DNA of 64,000 nt from JBAXXL01 sp037127915 (GTDB taxonomy: Bacteria; Bacteroidota; Ignavibacteria; Kapaibacteriales; UBA2268): contig JBAXXL010000024.1 of assembly GCA_037127915.1 (NCBI GenBank), positions 1 to 64,000 on the forward strand. The letters are read 5' to 3'. Positions 53,725 through 61,224 of the stretch are shown one piece after another (positions within the stretch are counted from its first letter, which is position 1; each line of letters begins with the position of its first letter). The position numbers and the translations under genes are program-made. The notes below the pieces were generated by a model, which was not told the origin of the DNA, ran no database searches, and worked only from the letters and a program-made list of their open reading frames with translations.

Positions 53725-54150
53725 TTAGTAGGAGTGAATAATCTTGGTTACCGTACCCAAAATCTTATTTTTCAGCAGTTGGTCTGGGTCAATTGCTTCT
53801 ATTTCGCTATCGGCGGATTCTAAAAATTCTTTACCATCAACGAAAATATACTTTTTTAGAAAAATGTCTTCGTTCGAAGCGACACAAACGATGCTTCCAT
53901 CTGTAGGTTCAACCACAGTATCCACTACGACCATATCGCCGCTTACTATACCGGCAAATTGTGATTCACCAGTTACGCGCGCAAAAAAAGTTGCCGCAGG
54001 ATGCTGAATAAGCAAACTGTTCAAATCTACCTTTTCTTCGTTCCCGTCATTGATTTTTACCGCTCTTCCGGCGGAAACCAGTTTACCTGAATATTTAATC
54101 GGGTTACTGTTTATAGGACTGCAAATTTTTATTATTTCTGAAATTTTCAT
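53725..54150 (-). CDS. UmuD-like S24 peptidase (LexA-type self-cleaving domain)
   Basis: 141 aa, the size of UmuD. Catalytic Ser63 lies in HPAATFFARVTGESQFAGI and Lys100 in DIFLKKYIF, 37 residues apart as in UmuD. A self-cleavage site Ala27-Gly28 (VSAGRAV) lies 36 residues before the serine, as the Cys-Gly site does in E. coli UmuD. The usual DSM after Gly is replaced by ESQ. There is no N-terminal helix-turn-helix, so it is not LexA itself, and no umuC-like polymerase gene is adjacent. Likely an SOS-type mutagenesis subunit working with a polymerase encoded elsewhere. Confidence 0.88.
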   Translation of the reverse strand: MKISEIIKICSPINSNPIKYSGKLVSAGRAVKINDGNEEKVDLNSLLIQHPAATFFARVTGESQFAGIVSGDMVVVDTVVEPTDGSIVCVASNEDIFLKKYIFVDGKEFLESADSEIEAIDPDQLLKNKILGTVTKIIHSY

Positions 54151-54353
54151 CGTTTTTCGGTTTATTTATTCTCCACAAAATTAAGAAATTTTATCCAAAC
54201 CGAATCAATTACGAATTACATGATTTCTTTCTTCGCATTCAAAATTTAAAAGCAAAAATTCAATTCCTAAAATAAATTGAAATATTGAACGACATATAAT
54301 GTAGTTTAAGTTATTAATTAAAATATATATTTTGTCATAAGGGAATAATAAAA

Positions 54354-54551
54354 ATGCAAATGCAAGGTACAATTGGGTATGATCAAATCCTTGATTTAGC
54401 TTATCATCTTCCCAAAGAAGAAAAGAAAAGATTAATATTGGATTTGCAAAAGTATTTTATAAATAAAACTGAAAGAATATTTGGAAAATATGAAGGTCAG
54501 GGTTGGATATCTGATGATTTTAACGAGCCTATCGAAGATTTTCATGAGTAA
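54354..54551 (+). CDS. DUF2281-like / VapB-type small protein
   Basis: 65 aa. Two parts: a helical N terminus (YDQILDLAYHLPKEEKKRLILDLQ) and the short C-terminal phrase GKYEGQGWISDDFNEPIEDFHE. The latter is characteristic of DUF2281-type antitoxin-like proteins, in which W.SDDF.EPLEDF is a common ending. No PIN-domain toxin follows. Orphan antitoxin is the best description. Confidence 0.72.
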   Translation: MQMQGTIGYDQILDLAYHLPKEEKKRLILDLQKYFINKTERIFGKYEGQGWISDDFNEPIEDFHE

Positions 54552-54579
54552 ATTATTACCCGAATTTTAATCACTGTAC

Positions 54580-54660
54580 GGCTCTTTTATGGTAGATTCC
54601 GTGTCAAGCACGGAATGACGGCTAATACCCAATACCCTAAACCCTAAACCCTGCTTGGGA
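54580..54660. repeat. short repeat cluster between convergent genes
   Basis: GATTCCGTGTCAAGCACGGA then ATGACGG (54594-54618), followed by the telomere-like string ACCCAATACCCTAAACCCTA (54628-54655). The latter overlaps the end of the symporter gene at 54637. Confidence 0.6.
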
Positions 54661-56049
54661 TTTGCTGTAAATCCGATTAATTATACCTACTAGGTGAACA
54701 ATAACCGAAATTGTTAGTCCTGCAATCATAGGTTCCAAATTCTCTATAAAGCTGATATTTGCGCATTTTTTTAGAATAACCACCAGCAAACTCAATGCGC
54801 TTCCTGCTATAATTTCTATTGCTACAAAGCGTTTGTCTATGGAGAGTTTTTTGTAATAAGCTCCGAAAACAGGAAGGATTATACCCGGTATGCAGACGCT
54901 CCCGATTAAATACCATATTTCGATTATAGAATTTACTGATAATGCTAAAGCTATAGATATAATCGATGTAACCCCAAGTCCGACCCTTGTTAAAAGAACC
55001 GAATTATCTTTTTCCTTCGCTTTAGAAATGTATTTCATAATGTCCTTTCCGAAAGTTTGAGCACTTATAAATAGGAAGCTGTTCAAAGTAGAAAGCACAG
55101 TAGCGAATAAAGCGATGAAGAATAATCCTTTTGCACCAGCAGGAAGAATTTTATCAGCTAATGCCGGATATGCCAATACAGCGGAAGTAAGATTCGGAGT
55201 ATTAGCACGAGCGTATAAACCGGCTGAAACGGTCAAATAGTCAAATATAAACCATAGCGGAACGGACAACAATATACCCCAAAGCGCTACATTCGGTGTT
55301 TTTGCGGAATAGCAACGTTGGTGAAACCCGGGGTCGGCAAATGTCCAAAGAGCTATCAGAAACCAGGTTAATATATATACCCAACTTGCTCCACCGGTAA
55401 AAGTTAGATGCGCCTTCGGGAGATGCGCCGATAAATAAGCCATTCCGCCTAAATTGTGATATGAAAAGAAAAATATGACAAAAAATCCGGCATACATAAC
55501 GAAAAACATAAACAAATCGCTCCAAACATCAGATTTGTAACCACCCCAAAAAAGATATCCCAATGAGAAAGTTAATCCAATTAATATTCCCCAAATCGTA
55601 GGCAATCCGAAAAGGATTGAGGTTAATTGACCAACCATAAGTAAATATGGCGCGGGAGAGGTCAAAACAAAAATCAAAATGGAAACTAAAAAAGCGGCTT
55701 TTTTACCATAATGCTTTTCAATCAATTCGGGGATGGTAAAGAAGTTCGTTTTACGGATTTTCTTTGCCAAGAATATTCCGAATAATATAGCGAAAAAGTA
55801 GTAGGGAAGACCTTGCGTGACCCAGCTCAAAACGCCGAATTTATATGTAAATTCACCAACACCCAGAATTCCGCCGTACCAAGTGGATACGTTTGTTGCT
55901 ATGAACAAGCCCAATCCGATAGCGCGTTTATTCAGGAAAAACTCATCGGCAGTATTGACTTTCTTTCGATAAAAGTAAAGCGCGATTAGTCCGAGACAGA
56001 TGAAAAACAAGGCAATTACTACGTAATCAAGCCGGTAAAAGGTAATCAT
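54637..56049 (-). CDS. sodium:solute symporter family protein, candidate thiamine transporter
   Basis: 470 aa with about thirteen membrane segments of the SSS fold: FIATNVSTWYGGILGVGEFTYKFG in the first helices, WGGYKSDVWSDLFMFF in the middle, and FIALFATVLSTLNSFLFISAQTFGKDI, the signature of the family. It is the third gene of a TPP-riboswitch operon and overlaps the thiamine pyrophosphokinase gene by 23 nt. Thiamine, or a thiamine precursor, is therefore the likely substrate for inner-membrane uptake. This is inference from context; sequence alone does not give the substrate. Confidence 0.88.
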   Translation of the reverse strand: MITFYRLDYVVIALFFICLGLIALYFYRKKVNTADEFFLNKRAIGLGLFIATNVSTWYGGILGVGEFTYKFGVLSWVTQGLPYYFFAILFGIFLAKKIRKTNFFTIPELIEKHYGKKAAFLVSILIFVLTSPAPYLLMVGQLTSILFGLPTIWGILIGLTFSLGYLFWGGYKSDVWSDLFMFFVMYAGFFVIFFFSYHNLGGMAYLSAHLPKAHLTFTGGASWVYILTWFLIALWTFADPGFHQRCYSAKTPNVALWGILLSVPLWFIFDYLTVSAGLYARANTPNLTSAVLAYPALADKILPAGAKGLFFIALFATVLSTLNSFLFISAQTFGKDIMKYISKAKEKDNSVLLTRVGLGVTSIISIALALSVNSIIEIWYLIGSVCIPGIILPVFGAYYKKLSIDKRFVAIEIIAGSALSLLVVILKKCANISFIENLEPMIAGLTISVIVHLVGIINRIYSKSQAGFRV

Positions 56050-56689
56050 ATTTTATTGCAGTTTGTAAATTTCTAAATATTATAATTGTTCCGCCCTCGA
56101 TTGCTAGGCAGATGCTTACGGAATTTGATTCATTGCTCGTGCTGTCGCTGAAACCGAATTGAAGGAGCATATCATTTAACTCGTATTTCAAACCTTCGGA
56201 CGATACGCGCGTTTTGTCGCTGAAGCCGTAAAGCGAAATGGTTTCGCCGATTTGAGTACTAAGTTCTACATTACCAAAATAAGGTACGGCAAAAGTTTCC
56301 GAATCAATGAATTTCAACTTTATTCTATCGAAATACTTAATCAGATGGCTGATATTATTGATTGAATGATCCAACCTGAAACCATCACAACTAACTAAAA
56401 TAGCGTCTGTATAATTTTCGCTAATCAGATATTTAACCGCTTTTTCAATATCGGTATCGTCTTGACGCTCGAGTTTTTCGAACTGAGTTTTCCCACGAAA
56501 GAAATTTTCAGTTTCAGGAGTAATGGAATCCATATCGCCGATTATCAAATCGGGAATAATTTCCAAATCATAAAGATGGTTTGCGCCACCGTCTGCGGCA
56601 ACGATAAATATGGGTCCCGAATTAAGAATATAATTCAGGACCTCGTTATCCGGTTTTTGCCCGTTTCCAATAATAACTGCAAGTTTCAT
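56027..56689 (-). CDS. thiN: thiamine pyrophosphokinase
   Basis: 220 aa. It transfers pyrophosphate from ATP to thiamine, giving TPP. Family blocks are VAADGGANHLYDLEIIPDLIIGDMDSI (Asp-rich catalytic pocket), the KLERQDDTDIEKAVKYLI segment and the LVSCDGFRLDHSINNISHLIKY block. The C-terminal thiamine-binding domain reaches the end. It overlaps the TonB receptor gene by one base upstream and the symporter gene by 23 bases downstream, so all three are tightly coupled under the TPP riboswitch. Confidence 0.94.
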   Translation of the reverse strand: MKLAVIIGNGQKPDNEVLNYILNSGPIFIVAADGGANHLYDLEIIPDLIIGDMDSITPETENFFRGKTQFEKLERQDDTDIEKAVKYLISENYTDAILVSCDGFRLDHSINNISHLIKYFDRIKLKFIDSETFAVPYFGNVELSTQIGETISLYGFSDKTRVSSEGLKYELNDMLLQFGFSDSTSNESNSVSICLAIEGGTIIIFRNLQTAIKYDYLLPA

Positions 56690-59193
56690 TAAAATCCGAT
56701 TACACAGCCGACGGCAAAATTGCGCACATCAGCAAAGAAAAATTCATTGCCGATAGCGTAAGCCGCGTATAAATTGTCAAAAACATTGTTTACTTGTACG
56801 AATAACTTAATACGTTCTAAACCAAAAATATTTTTCGCATCCCAACCGGCTAATACATTTGTTGTAAATGAAGGGTCAATTACGTTGTCTGAATAGCTAA
56901 ATAAGCCCGGATGGTCTAATGATATTTTCTCGAATTTGTCACCAAAGTTGTTGGAATAAAACTTGCCGACATACTTCAAATCCGCTGATAAAAACAAATC
57001 GCGGTATTTGAAATTTAAAGTAGCATTTGCCAATATTTCAGGACATCCGCTGATTTGATTGCCTTTCATATCGAGCACCAATGTGCTGTCGTTATACTTG
57101 AGAAATGATTTCCCTTCGGTTATATAATTTTTATTATAATTGGCATTCAATAAAATGTCAAAATATTTGTTCAATAATATCTTAGCTGTTAGTTCACCGC
57201 CGGTGTGCATCGAGTTTGGAACATTGCCGGTGATTGGCTGTCCAAATCTATCCAATTGTCCTTGTTTCACGATTTCATTTTGGAAAACCATCAGGTAATA
57301 ATTAGCATTAAGTGAAAAGCGGTTGTTGTCGAATATCAAACCCACTTCCAAATCGTTCATTGTTTCAGGACTGATTAACGGGCGCGAGAAATCGTATTTT
57401 CCGTCAACCATTTCGAAGTTTGGTTTTTCGTCGCCGCTGGATTCTGCCGCATCGTAATATGATTTCAGGCGAGGTTCTTTCGAAACACGTGCAAAACTGA
57501 TAAATGTGTTCGTGGTCTCATTTAATTTATAATTCAATCCAACCTTTGGATTAAAAAAGTTGTGATTTATTGTTAAATCTGTTCCAACATATTTTTCATC
57601 GTAAAGTTTATAGGCACTGTTGGCAATTTGGAGTTCCGCCAAACCGGTAAGCGATTCAGTAATATTATATTTTTCATGTACGAAGAAATTCAGAGCATTT
57701 ACCCCACCGCGGTATTCGTAGTATTTGTAATCTTGAGTTATACCTTGAGGAATTCCTTCAGCATATTGTATATTTCCCCAATGGTATGAGCGGTGGTTAC
57801 GGATTTCAGCACCGGCAAATAGATTACCGTTTTTGTGTTCCCAGTTAAATCGTCCGCTCCAACCCCATTGTCTATTCTCGACATAAGCGCGGATTAAAGC
57901 GTTCGTCGGATTGGCATTTTCGTAGCCATTTAGTTTTAAACGGAAGTAATCGTCGCTGTAAATAGACCAAGAACCGTCATAATCGAAATAACCTTCACCA
58001 AGAACTAAGAATAATGTGGAATTGAACTTAAGTTTATCGTTTATTTGCCATTCGTTGAGCAATTCAAAATGTGGTTGAGCAAATCCTTCGCCTTCATCAT
58101 TTCTTCTTAAAACTGAATAATCGGAAACGTTTTGTTTTTCACTATCCCAATCCCAATATGAATAGTTAGCTTTTCTGGCAGTTCGGTTTTTCATAAAGTC
58201 TTTTGGTAAGCCTGTATAGGCTAAACCATCTTTTATTATACCGCCATAAAGATTTATTTGAGTAGTTAGATTTTTGTCGAATCGAACAGCTGAAATAAAG
58301 TATGAAGTGTAATCACCATAAGCTTTATCGCGATATCCATCGGTTGTAGTGTTCGAAAGTTTCGCGTAAACGGAATATTTATCATTAATTAAACCGCTGG
58401 AAAATACTGCGTCATATTTACGCGTATTGTGGCTTGCGGCTGTAAAGCTAAGTTCGTTTTTGGGTTTATCGGAAAAGCGGGAGGTGATTATGTTCACAGT
58501 TCCACCGATGGCAGGATAGCCAATTATGCCGTTCCCCGATCCGCGCTGAACTTGGATTAACTCAGCATTTTCCATTATATTTGGGAAATCCACCCAATAA
58601 ACGTTATGATCTTCGGGATCGTTTTGCGGTACACCATTTACAGAAATAGAAAGTCTGCGCTGGTCAAAACCGCGAATGCTTAAGTAAGTATAACCAACCG
58701 AATTTCCTGATTCTGAATAAAATAGGGCGGAAGGTGTATTGCTTAAAATTTGCGGCACATCCTGCATAACGATTTGTTTCGACAAATCCGTTTTATCAAT
58801 TATCGTATATGCCGAAGTCGCTGTTCTATCCTCATCCTTTTGCGCTTCAACCAAAATAGTTTGGCAAGGAGCAAATTTGATTTCCATATTAACAGAAAGC
58901 GGCTTATCAATGTTGAAGTCAGCAATCGCAATTATTTGCTCTTGGTACCCGACATAAGAAATCACCAAAGTATCATCTTTCGAAATATTCCGCAATTTGA
59001 AATTTCCTGATTTGTCGCTTGCGGTAGCAATGTTCTGTTTTTTAGAAACAATATTTGCCATATTCAGCGGTGTTCGGTCTTTAGCATTTAATACTTGGCC
59101 GGAAACGTCCACATTTTTTGCGTTGAGTGTGTTCAAACCGAGCGAAAGAACACATAAAATAACTAAGCCGAATCGTAAGAAGATTTTCTTCAT
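56689..59193 (-). CDS. TonB-dependent outer-membrane receptor, probably for thiamine
   Basis: 834 aa. Signal peptide about 1-25 (ends NTLNAK). About 28-110 is a CarboxypepD_reg-like domain (VSGQVLNAKDRTPLNMANIVSK, then GNFKLRNISKDDTLVISYVGY). About 125-245 is the plug (VMQDVPQILSNTPSALFY, YTYLSIRGFDQRRLSISVNGVPQNDPEDHNVYWVDFPN, GGTVNII). The rest is the 22-stranded barrel, ending in Phe (AVGCVIGF). It is the first gene behind a TPP riboswitch and its terminator, which points to outer-membrane uptake of thiamine or a thiamine derivative. The start has a good GGAGG site. Confidence 0.95.
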   Translation of the reverse strand: MKKIFLRFGLVILCVLSLGLNTLNAKNVDVSGQVLNAKDRTPLNMANIVSKKQNIATASDKSGNFKLRNISKDDTLVISYVGYQEQIIAIADFNIDKPLSVNMEIKFAPCQTILVEAQKDEDRTATSAYTIIDKTDLSKQIVMQDVPQILSNTPSALFYSESGNSVGYTYLSIRGFDQRRLSISVNGVPQNDPEDHNVYWVDFPNIMENAELIQVQRGSGNGIIGYPAIGGTVNIITSRFSDKPKNELSFTAASHNTRKYDAVFSSGLINDKYSVYAKLSNTTTDGYRDKAYGDYTSYFISAVRFDKNLTTQINLYGGIIKDGLAYTGLPKDFMKNRTARKANYSYWDWDSEKQNVSDYSVLRRNDEGEGFAQPHFELLNEWQINDKLKFNSTLFLVLGEGYFDYDGSWSIYSDDYFRLKLNGYENANPTNALIRAYVENRQWGWSGRFNWEHKNGNLFAGAEIRNHRSYHWGNIQYAEGIPQGITQDYKYYEYRGGVNALNFFVHEKYNITESLTGLAELQIANSAYKLYDEKYVGTDLTINHNFFNPKVGLNYKLNETTNTFISFARVSKEPRLKSYYDAAESSGDEKPNFEMVDGKYDFSRPLISPETMNDLEVGLIFDNNRFSLNANYYLMVFQNEIVKQGQLDRFGQPITGNVPNSMHTGGELTAKILLNKYFDILLNANYNKNYITEGKSFLKYNDSTLVLDMKGNQISGCPEILANATLNFKYRDLFLSADLKYVGKFYSNNFGDKFEKISLDHPGLFSYSDNVIDPSFTTNVLAGWDAKNIFGLERIKLFVQVNNVFDNLYAAYAIGNEFFFADVRNFAVGCVIGF

Positions 59194-59204
59194 AGCACCT
59201 CCAT

Positions 59205-59236
59205 AAAAAAATAACCGCTCTTTGGGGGAGGCGGTT
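59205..59236 (-). terminator. riboswitch-controlled terminator
   Basis: On the minus strand AACCGC and GCGGTT enclose a C-rich loop and are followed by TATTTTTTT, directly before the GGAGG site of the TonB receptor gene. It is placed as the expression platform: TPP binding should favour it. Confidence 0.82.
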
Positions 59237-59240
59237 GGCT

Positions 59241-59332
59241 TATCAGCGTCTCCCTACGCCGGCATTATCCGGATCAGGTTCTAAGGGTATAATCTCAGCT
59301 ATACATCAATCGAATGTAAAGCACCCCGTGCA
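59241..59332 (-). promoter_or_regulatory. TPP riboswitch (THI element)
   Basis: The minus strand carries all conserved THI-box parts in order: GGGGTGC, AGCTGAGATTATACCC, GAACCTGATCCGGATAATGCC and GCGTAGGGA. It binds thiamine pyrophosphate. It precedes the receptor-thiN-symporter operon, with a transcription terminator between aptamer and gene, so high TPP should switch the operon off. Confidence 0.97.
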
Positions 59333-59389
59333 GTTATTTTTGAAAAAATTATAAAAAGAACTTTCTGCTTTTTGCAGAAAAAACATAAT

Positions 59390-59422
59390 CAAAATTATAA
59401 AAAAATATTCGAAACAAGCAAA
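59390..59422 (-). promoter_or_regulatory. possible promoter of the thiamine operon
   Basis: Minus strand TTTG (59422-59419), 21-nt spacer, TAATTTTG (59397-59390). It lies about 58 nt before the riboswitch. A small TTTCTGC / GCAGAAA hairpin between them (about 59361-59379) followed by TTCTTTTT could be the yqeY terminator or part of the leader, which makes the assignment uncertain. Confidence 0.42.
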
Positions 59423-59429
59423 AATATTT

Positions 59430-59876
59430 TTAAGAAAGCAGTTCGCGAACCATTTCCTGTACCAATTTGCCATCGGCTCGACCGACACATAATTTCATCG
59501 AAGCACCAACAACTTTGCCCATATCCTTAATGGATTCGGCACCTGTTTCGGCTATTACTTTCTTAACGATTTCTTTTACTTCGTCTGTGGTTAGCTGTTG
59601 TGGTAAAAATTCTTGAACGATTGCAATTTCCTTGTGCAAAGTTTCAATCATTTCCGTACGATTTCCTTTTTCAGCCATTTCCAATGTTTCTTTACGTTTC
59701 TTTACACCGGAGTTCAAAATTTTCATTTCCACTGCTTCGGTGATTTCTTCGCCTGAACCGCTTTTTTGGAATTCCAACATTGCGGCGCGGAGGGAACGAA
59801 GCACTGTTAGGCGGAGTGTATCGTGCGCTATCATAGCGGCTTTTATCTGTTCGGTCAATTTCTGGTCAAGGCTCAT
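59430..59876 (-). CDS. GatB/YqeY-domain protein
   Basis: 148 aa from the ATG giving MSLDQKLTEQIKAAM, the usual family start; two upstream in-frame ATGs (59888, 59879) are possible. The YqeY pattern is clear: DTLRLTVLRSLRAAMLEFQ, VKKRKETLEMAEKGNRTEMIETLHKEIAIVQEFLPQQLTTDEV, and DMGKVVGASMKLCVGRADGKLVQEMVRELL. The fold is that of the tail domain of the amidotransferase subunit GatB, but free-standing YqeY has an uncertain role, possibly in tRNA amidation or binding. Confidence 0.92.
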   Translation of the reverse strand: MSLDQKLTEQIKAAMIAHDTLRLTVLRSLRAAMLEFQKSGSGEEITEAVEMKILNSGVKKRKETLEMAEKGNRTEMIETLHKEIAIVQEFLPQQLTTDEVKEIVKKVIAETGAESIKDMGKVVGASMKLCVGRADGKLVQEMVRELLS

Positions 59877-59924
59877 CATATTACCCATCTAAAAAAGAAC
59901 AAAATTACTCATTTTTCAGGAATT

Positions 59925-60509
59925 AAAAAAGAATTATTAATGATTAATTATAAATGATTAATGACGAAGAGGGTTTTGGGGGATTGGGTTTGGGTTATAG
60001 GCGCGTCATACTGAGCGCAGCGAAGTATCCATCTTCGAATAATTTTAAATTTTGGATTTTGAATTTTGAATGAGAAGAAGAAGAAGAATAGCACGCTGAA
60101 GACCCAGATTTAGCAGATTAACGCATATGTTTATTTTATCATCTTATTGAATAGCAACGACATCTATGTCGTGGAATGAATTGCTCACAAAGCACACGGC
60201 TTTAGCCGAAACATCTTCGACTAATTTTGAATTTTGAATTATGAATTTTGAATGAAAAGAAAGAATAAACCCGGCAATTTGTAATTTGCTTTTTTCTATA
60301 GACATTTAACCTCTGAAGAGGTTATTTTTTTTATAAGTCCAACAGGCTGTGGGAATCGATTCACCAGTCATTTTTACCCAATTTGGTAAATTCGTTTTGC
60401 TAACAACAATGTATGCGTTTTTTACTATACTTATAAACACCATAAATTAAAATGACAATAAAAAGTGGAAAATAAAATGCGGATAAATTAAATAAATTTC
60501 ATTTTTTTC
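59925..60509. repeat. intergenic repeat mosaic, then AT-rich DNA
   Basis: 59932-59963 is an AATGATTAATTATAAATGAT word string. It is followed by GATTGGGTTTGGGTTAT, CATACTGAGCGCAGCGAAGT (60005-60038), TTTTGAATTTTGAATGAGAA, CACGCTGAAGACCCAGATTT (60093-60126, a partner of 49081), ACATCTATGTCGTGGAATGA and another GAATTTTGAATTATGAATTT. From about 60300 to 60509 the DNA is AT-rich and I see nothing more than a short CCTCTGAAGAGG palindrome at about 60310. Confidence 0.65.
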
Positions 60510-60540
60510 TTTGCCATTATATATAATTAGCTTAAATTTG
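60510..60540 (+). promoter_or_regulatory. consensus promoter of the ferredoxin gene
   Basis: TTTG at 60510-60513, exactly 19 nt, TAAATTTG at 60533-60540. A perfect match to the Bacteroidota -33/-7 consensus, 49 nt before the ATG. Confidence 0.75.
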
Positions 60541-60589
60541 TTTTCGAAATTTGTTCAATTTTTAATTTTTTAAATTTTTGAGGTTTAAA

Positions 60590-60772
60590 ATGGCTTTAGT
60601 AATAACAGACGAATGTACAATGTGCGGCAGTTGCGAATCAGAATGCCCTGTAAATGCAATAACTGAAGGAACGGATACTTATGTAATCGATCCTGCATTA
60701 TGTATTGAATGCAAAGGTTTTTTCGATGAACCACAATGCAAAGCAATTTGTCCATCTGATTGTATAGAATAA
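60590..60772 (+). CDS. 2[4Fe-4S] ferredoxin (YfhL-like)
   Basis: 60 aa from the ATG at 60590 (MALVITDECTMCGSCESECP). The first cluster is C-x2-C-x2-C-x3-C-P. The second is CIECKGFFDEPQCKAICP, with eight residues between the second and third Cys, a spacing seen in YfhL-like/Allochromatium-type ferredoxins with low potential. Small electron carrier; partner unknown. Flanked by a consensus promoter and a terminator, so it is monocistronic. Confidence 0.94.
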   Translation: MALVITDECTMCGSCESECPVNAITEGTDTYVIDPALCIECKGFFDEPQCKAICPSDCIE

Positions 60773-60797
60773 AAATAATCTAAATGATATAGTTATG

Positions 60798-60832
60798 GAA
60801 GTATTGCTAACGAAAGCAGTACTTCTTTTTTT
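60798..60832 (+). terminator. terminator of the ferredoxin gene
   Basis: GAAGTATTGCT / AGCAGTACTTC stem with one T-G pair, 6-nt loop, then seven T. Confidence 0.85.
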
Positions 60833-60834
60833 GT

Positions 60835-61224
60835 CTGAATCAGGATTTACAGGATGAGAGGATTTTCAGGATAGTGTCATGCTGAACGAAGTGGGGCATC
60901 CACTACAGTTTATAATGTTCGTAAAGTTGAAAGTTTATAAAGTGAAGACAGAAAGAAAGAAAACCCGTAATTCCTAATTTGAAATTCGTAATTGATTCTC
61001 TTCTCATTAATAATTGTTCCCCGTTTCTGTACAAAAATCTGTACACAATCTTCTTCATTTCTAAGAAAATCGCAAAAATCATTCATTTTCGTTCAAAATC
61101 CATTGTTTTTCATGAAATAGCATGTATCAAATAAATATTTTTTGTGTTATTTTGGTATAGAGTTAGAATAACATATTTATAATTATATTTAATGCAGTTA
61201 TTTGATTGCTTAGGATGTGTGTTT
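60835..61224. repeat. intergenic repeats and leader of the last gene
   Basis: 60837-60872 is the AATCAGGATTTACAGGATGA word repeat; 60876-60902 a CATGCTGAACGAAGTGGGGC element; 60968-60994 the AATTTGAAATTCGTAATTG string. After about 61030 the DNA is plain AT-rich; a promoter for the gene at 61225 must be here, but I could not pick one. Confidence 0.55.
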
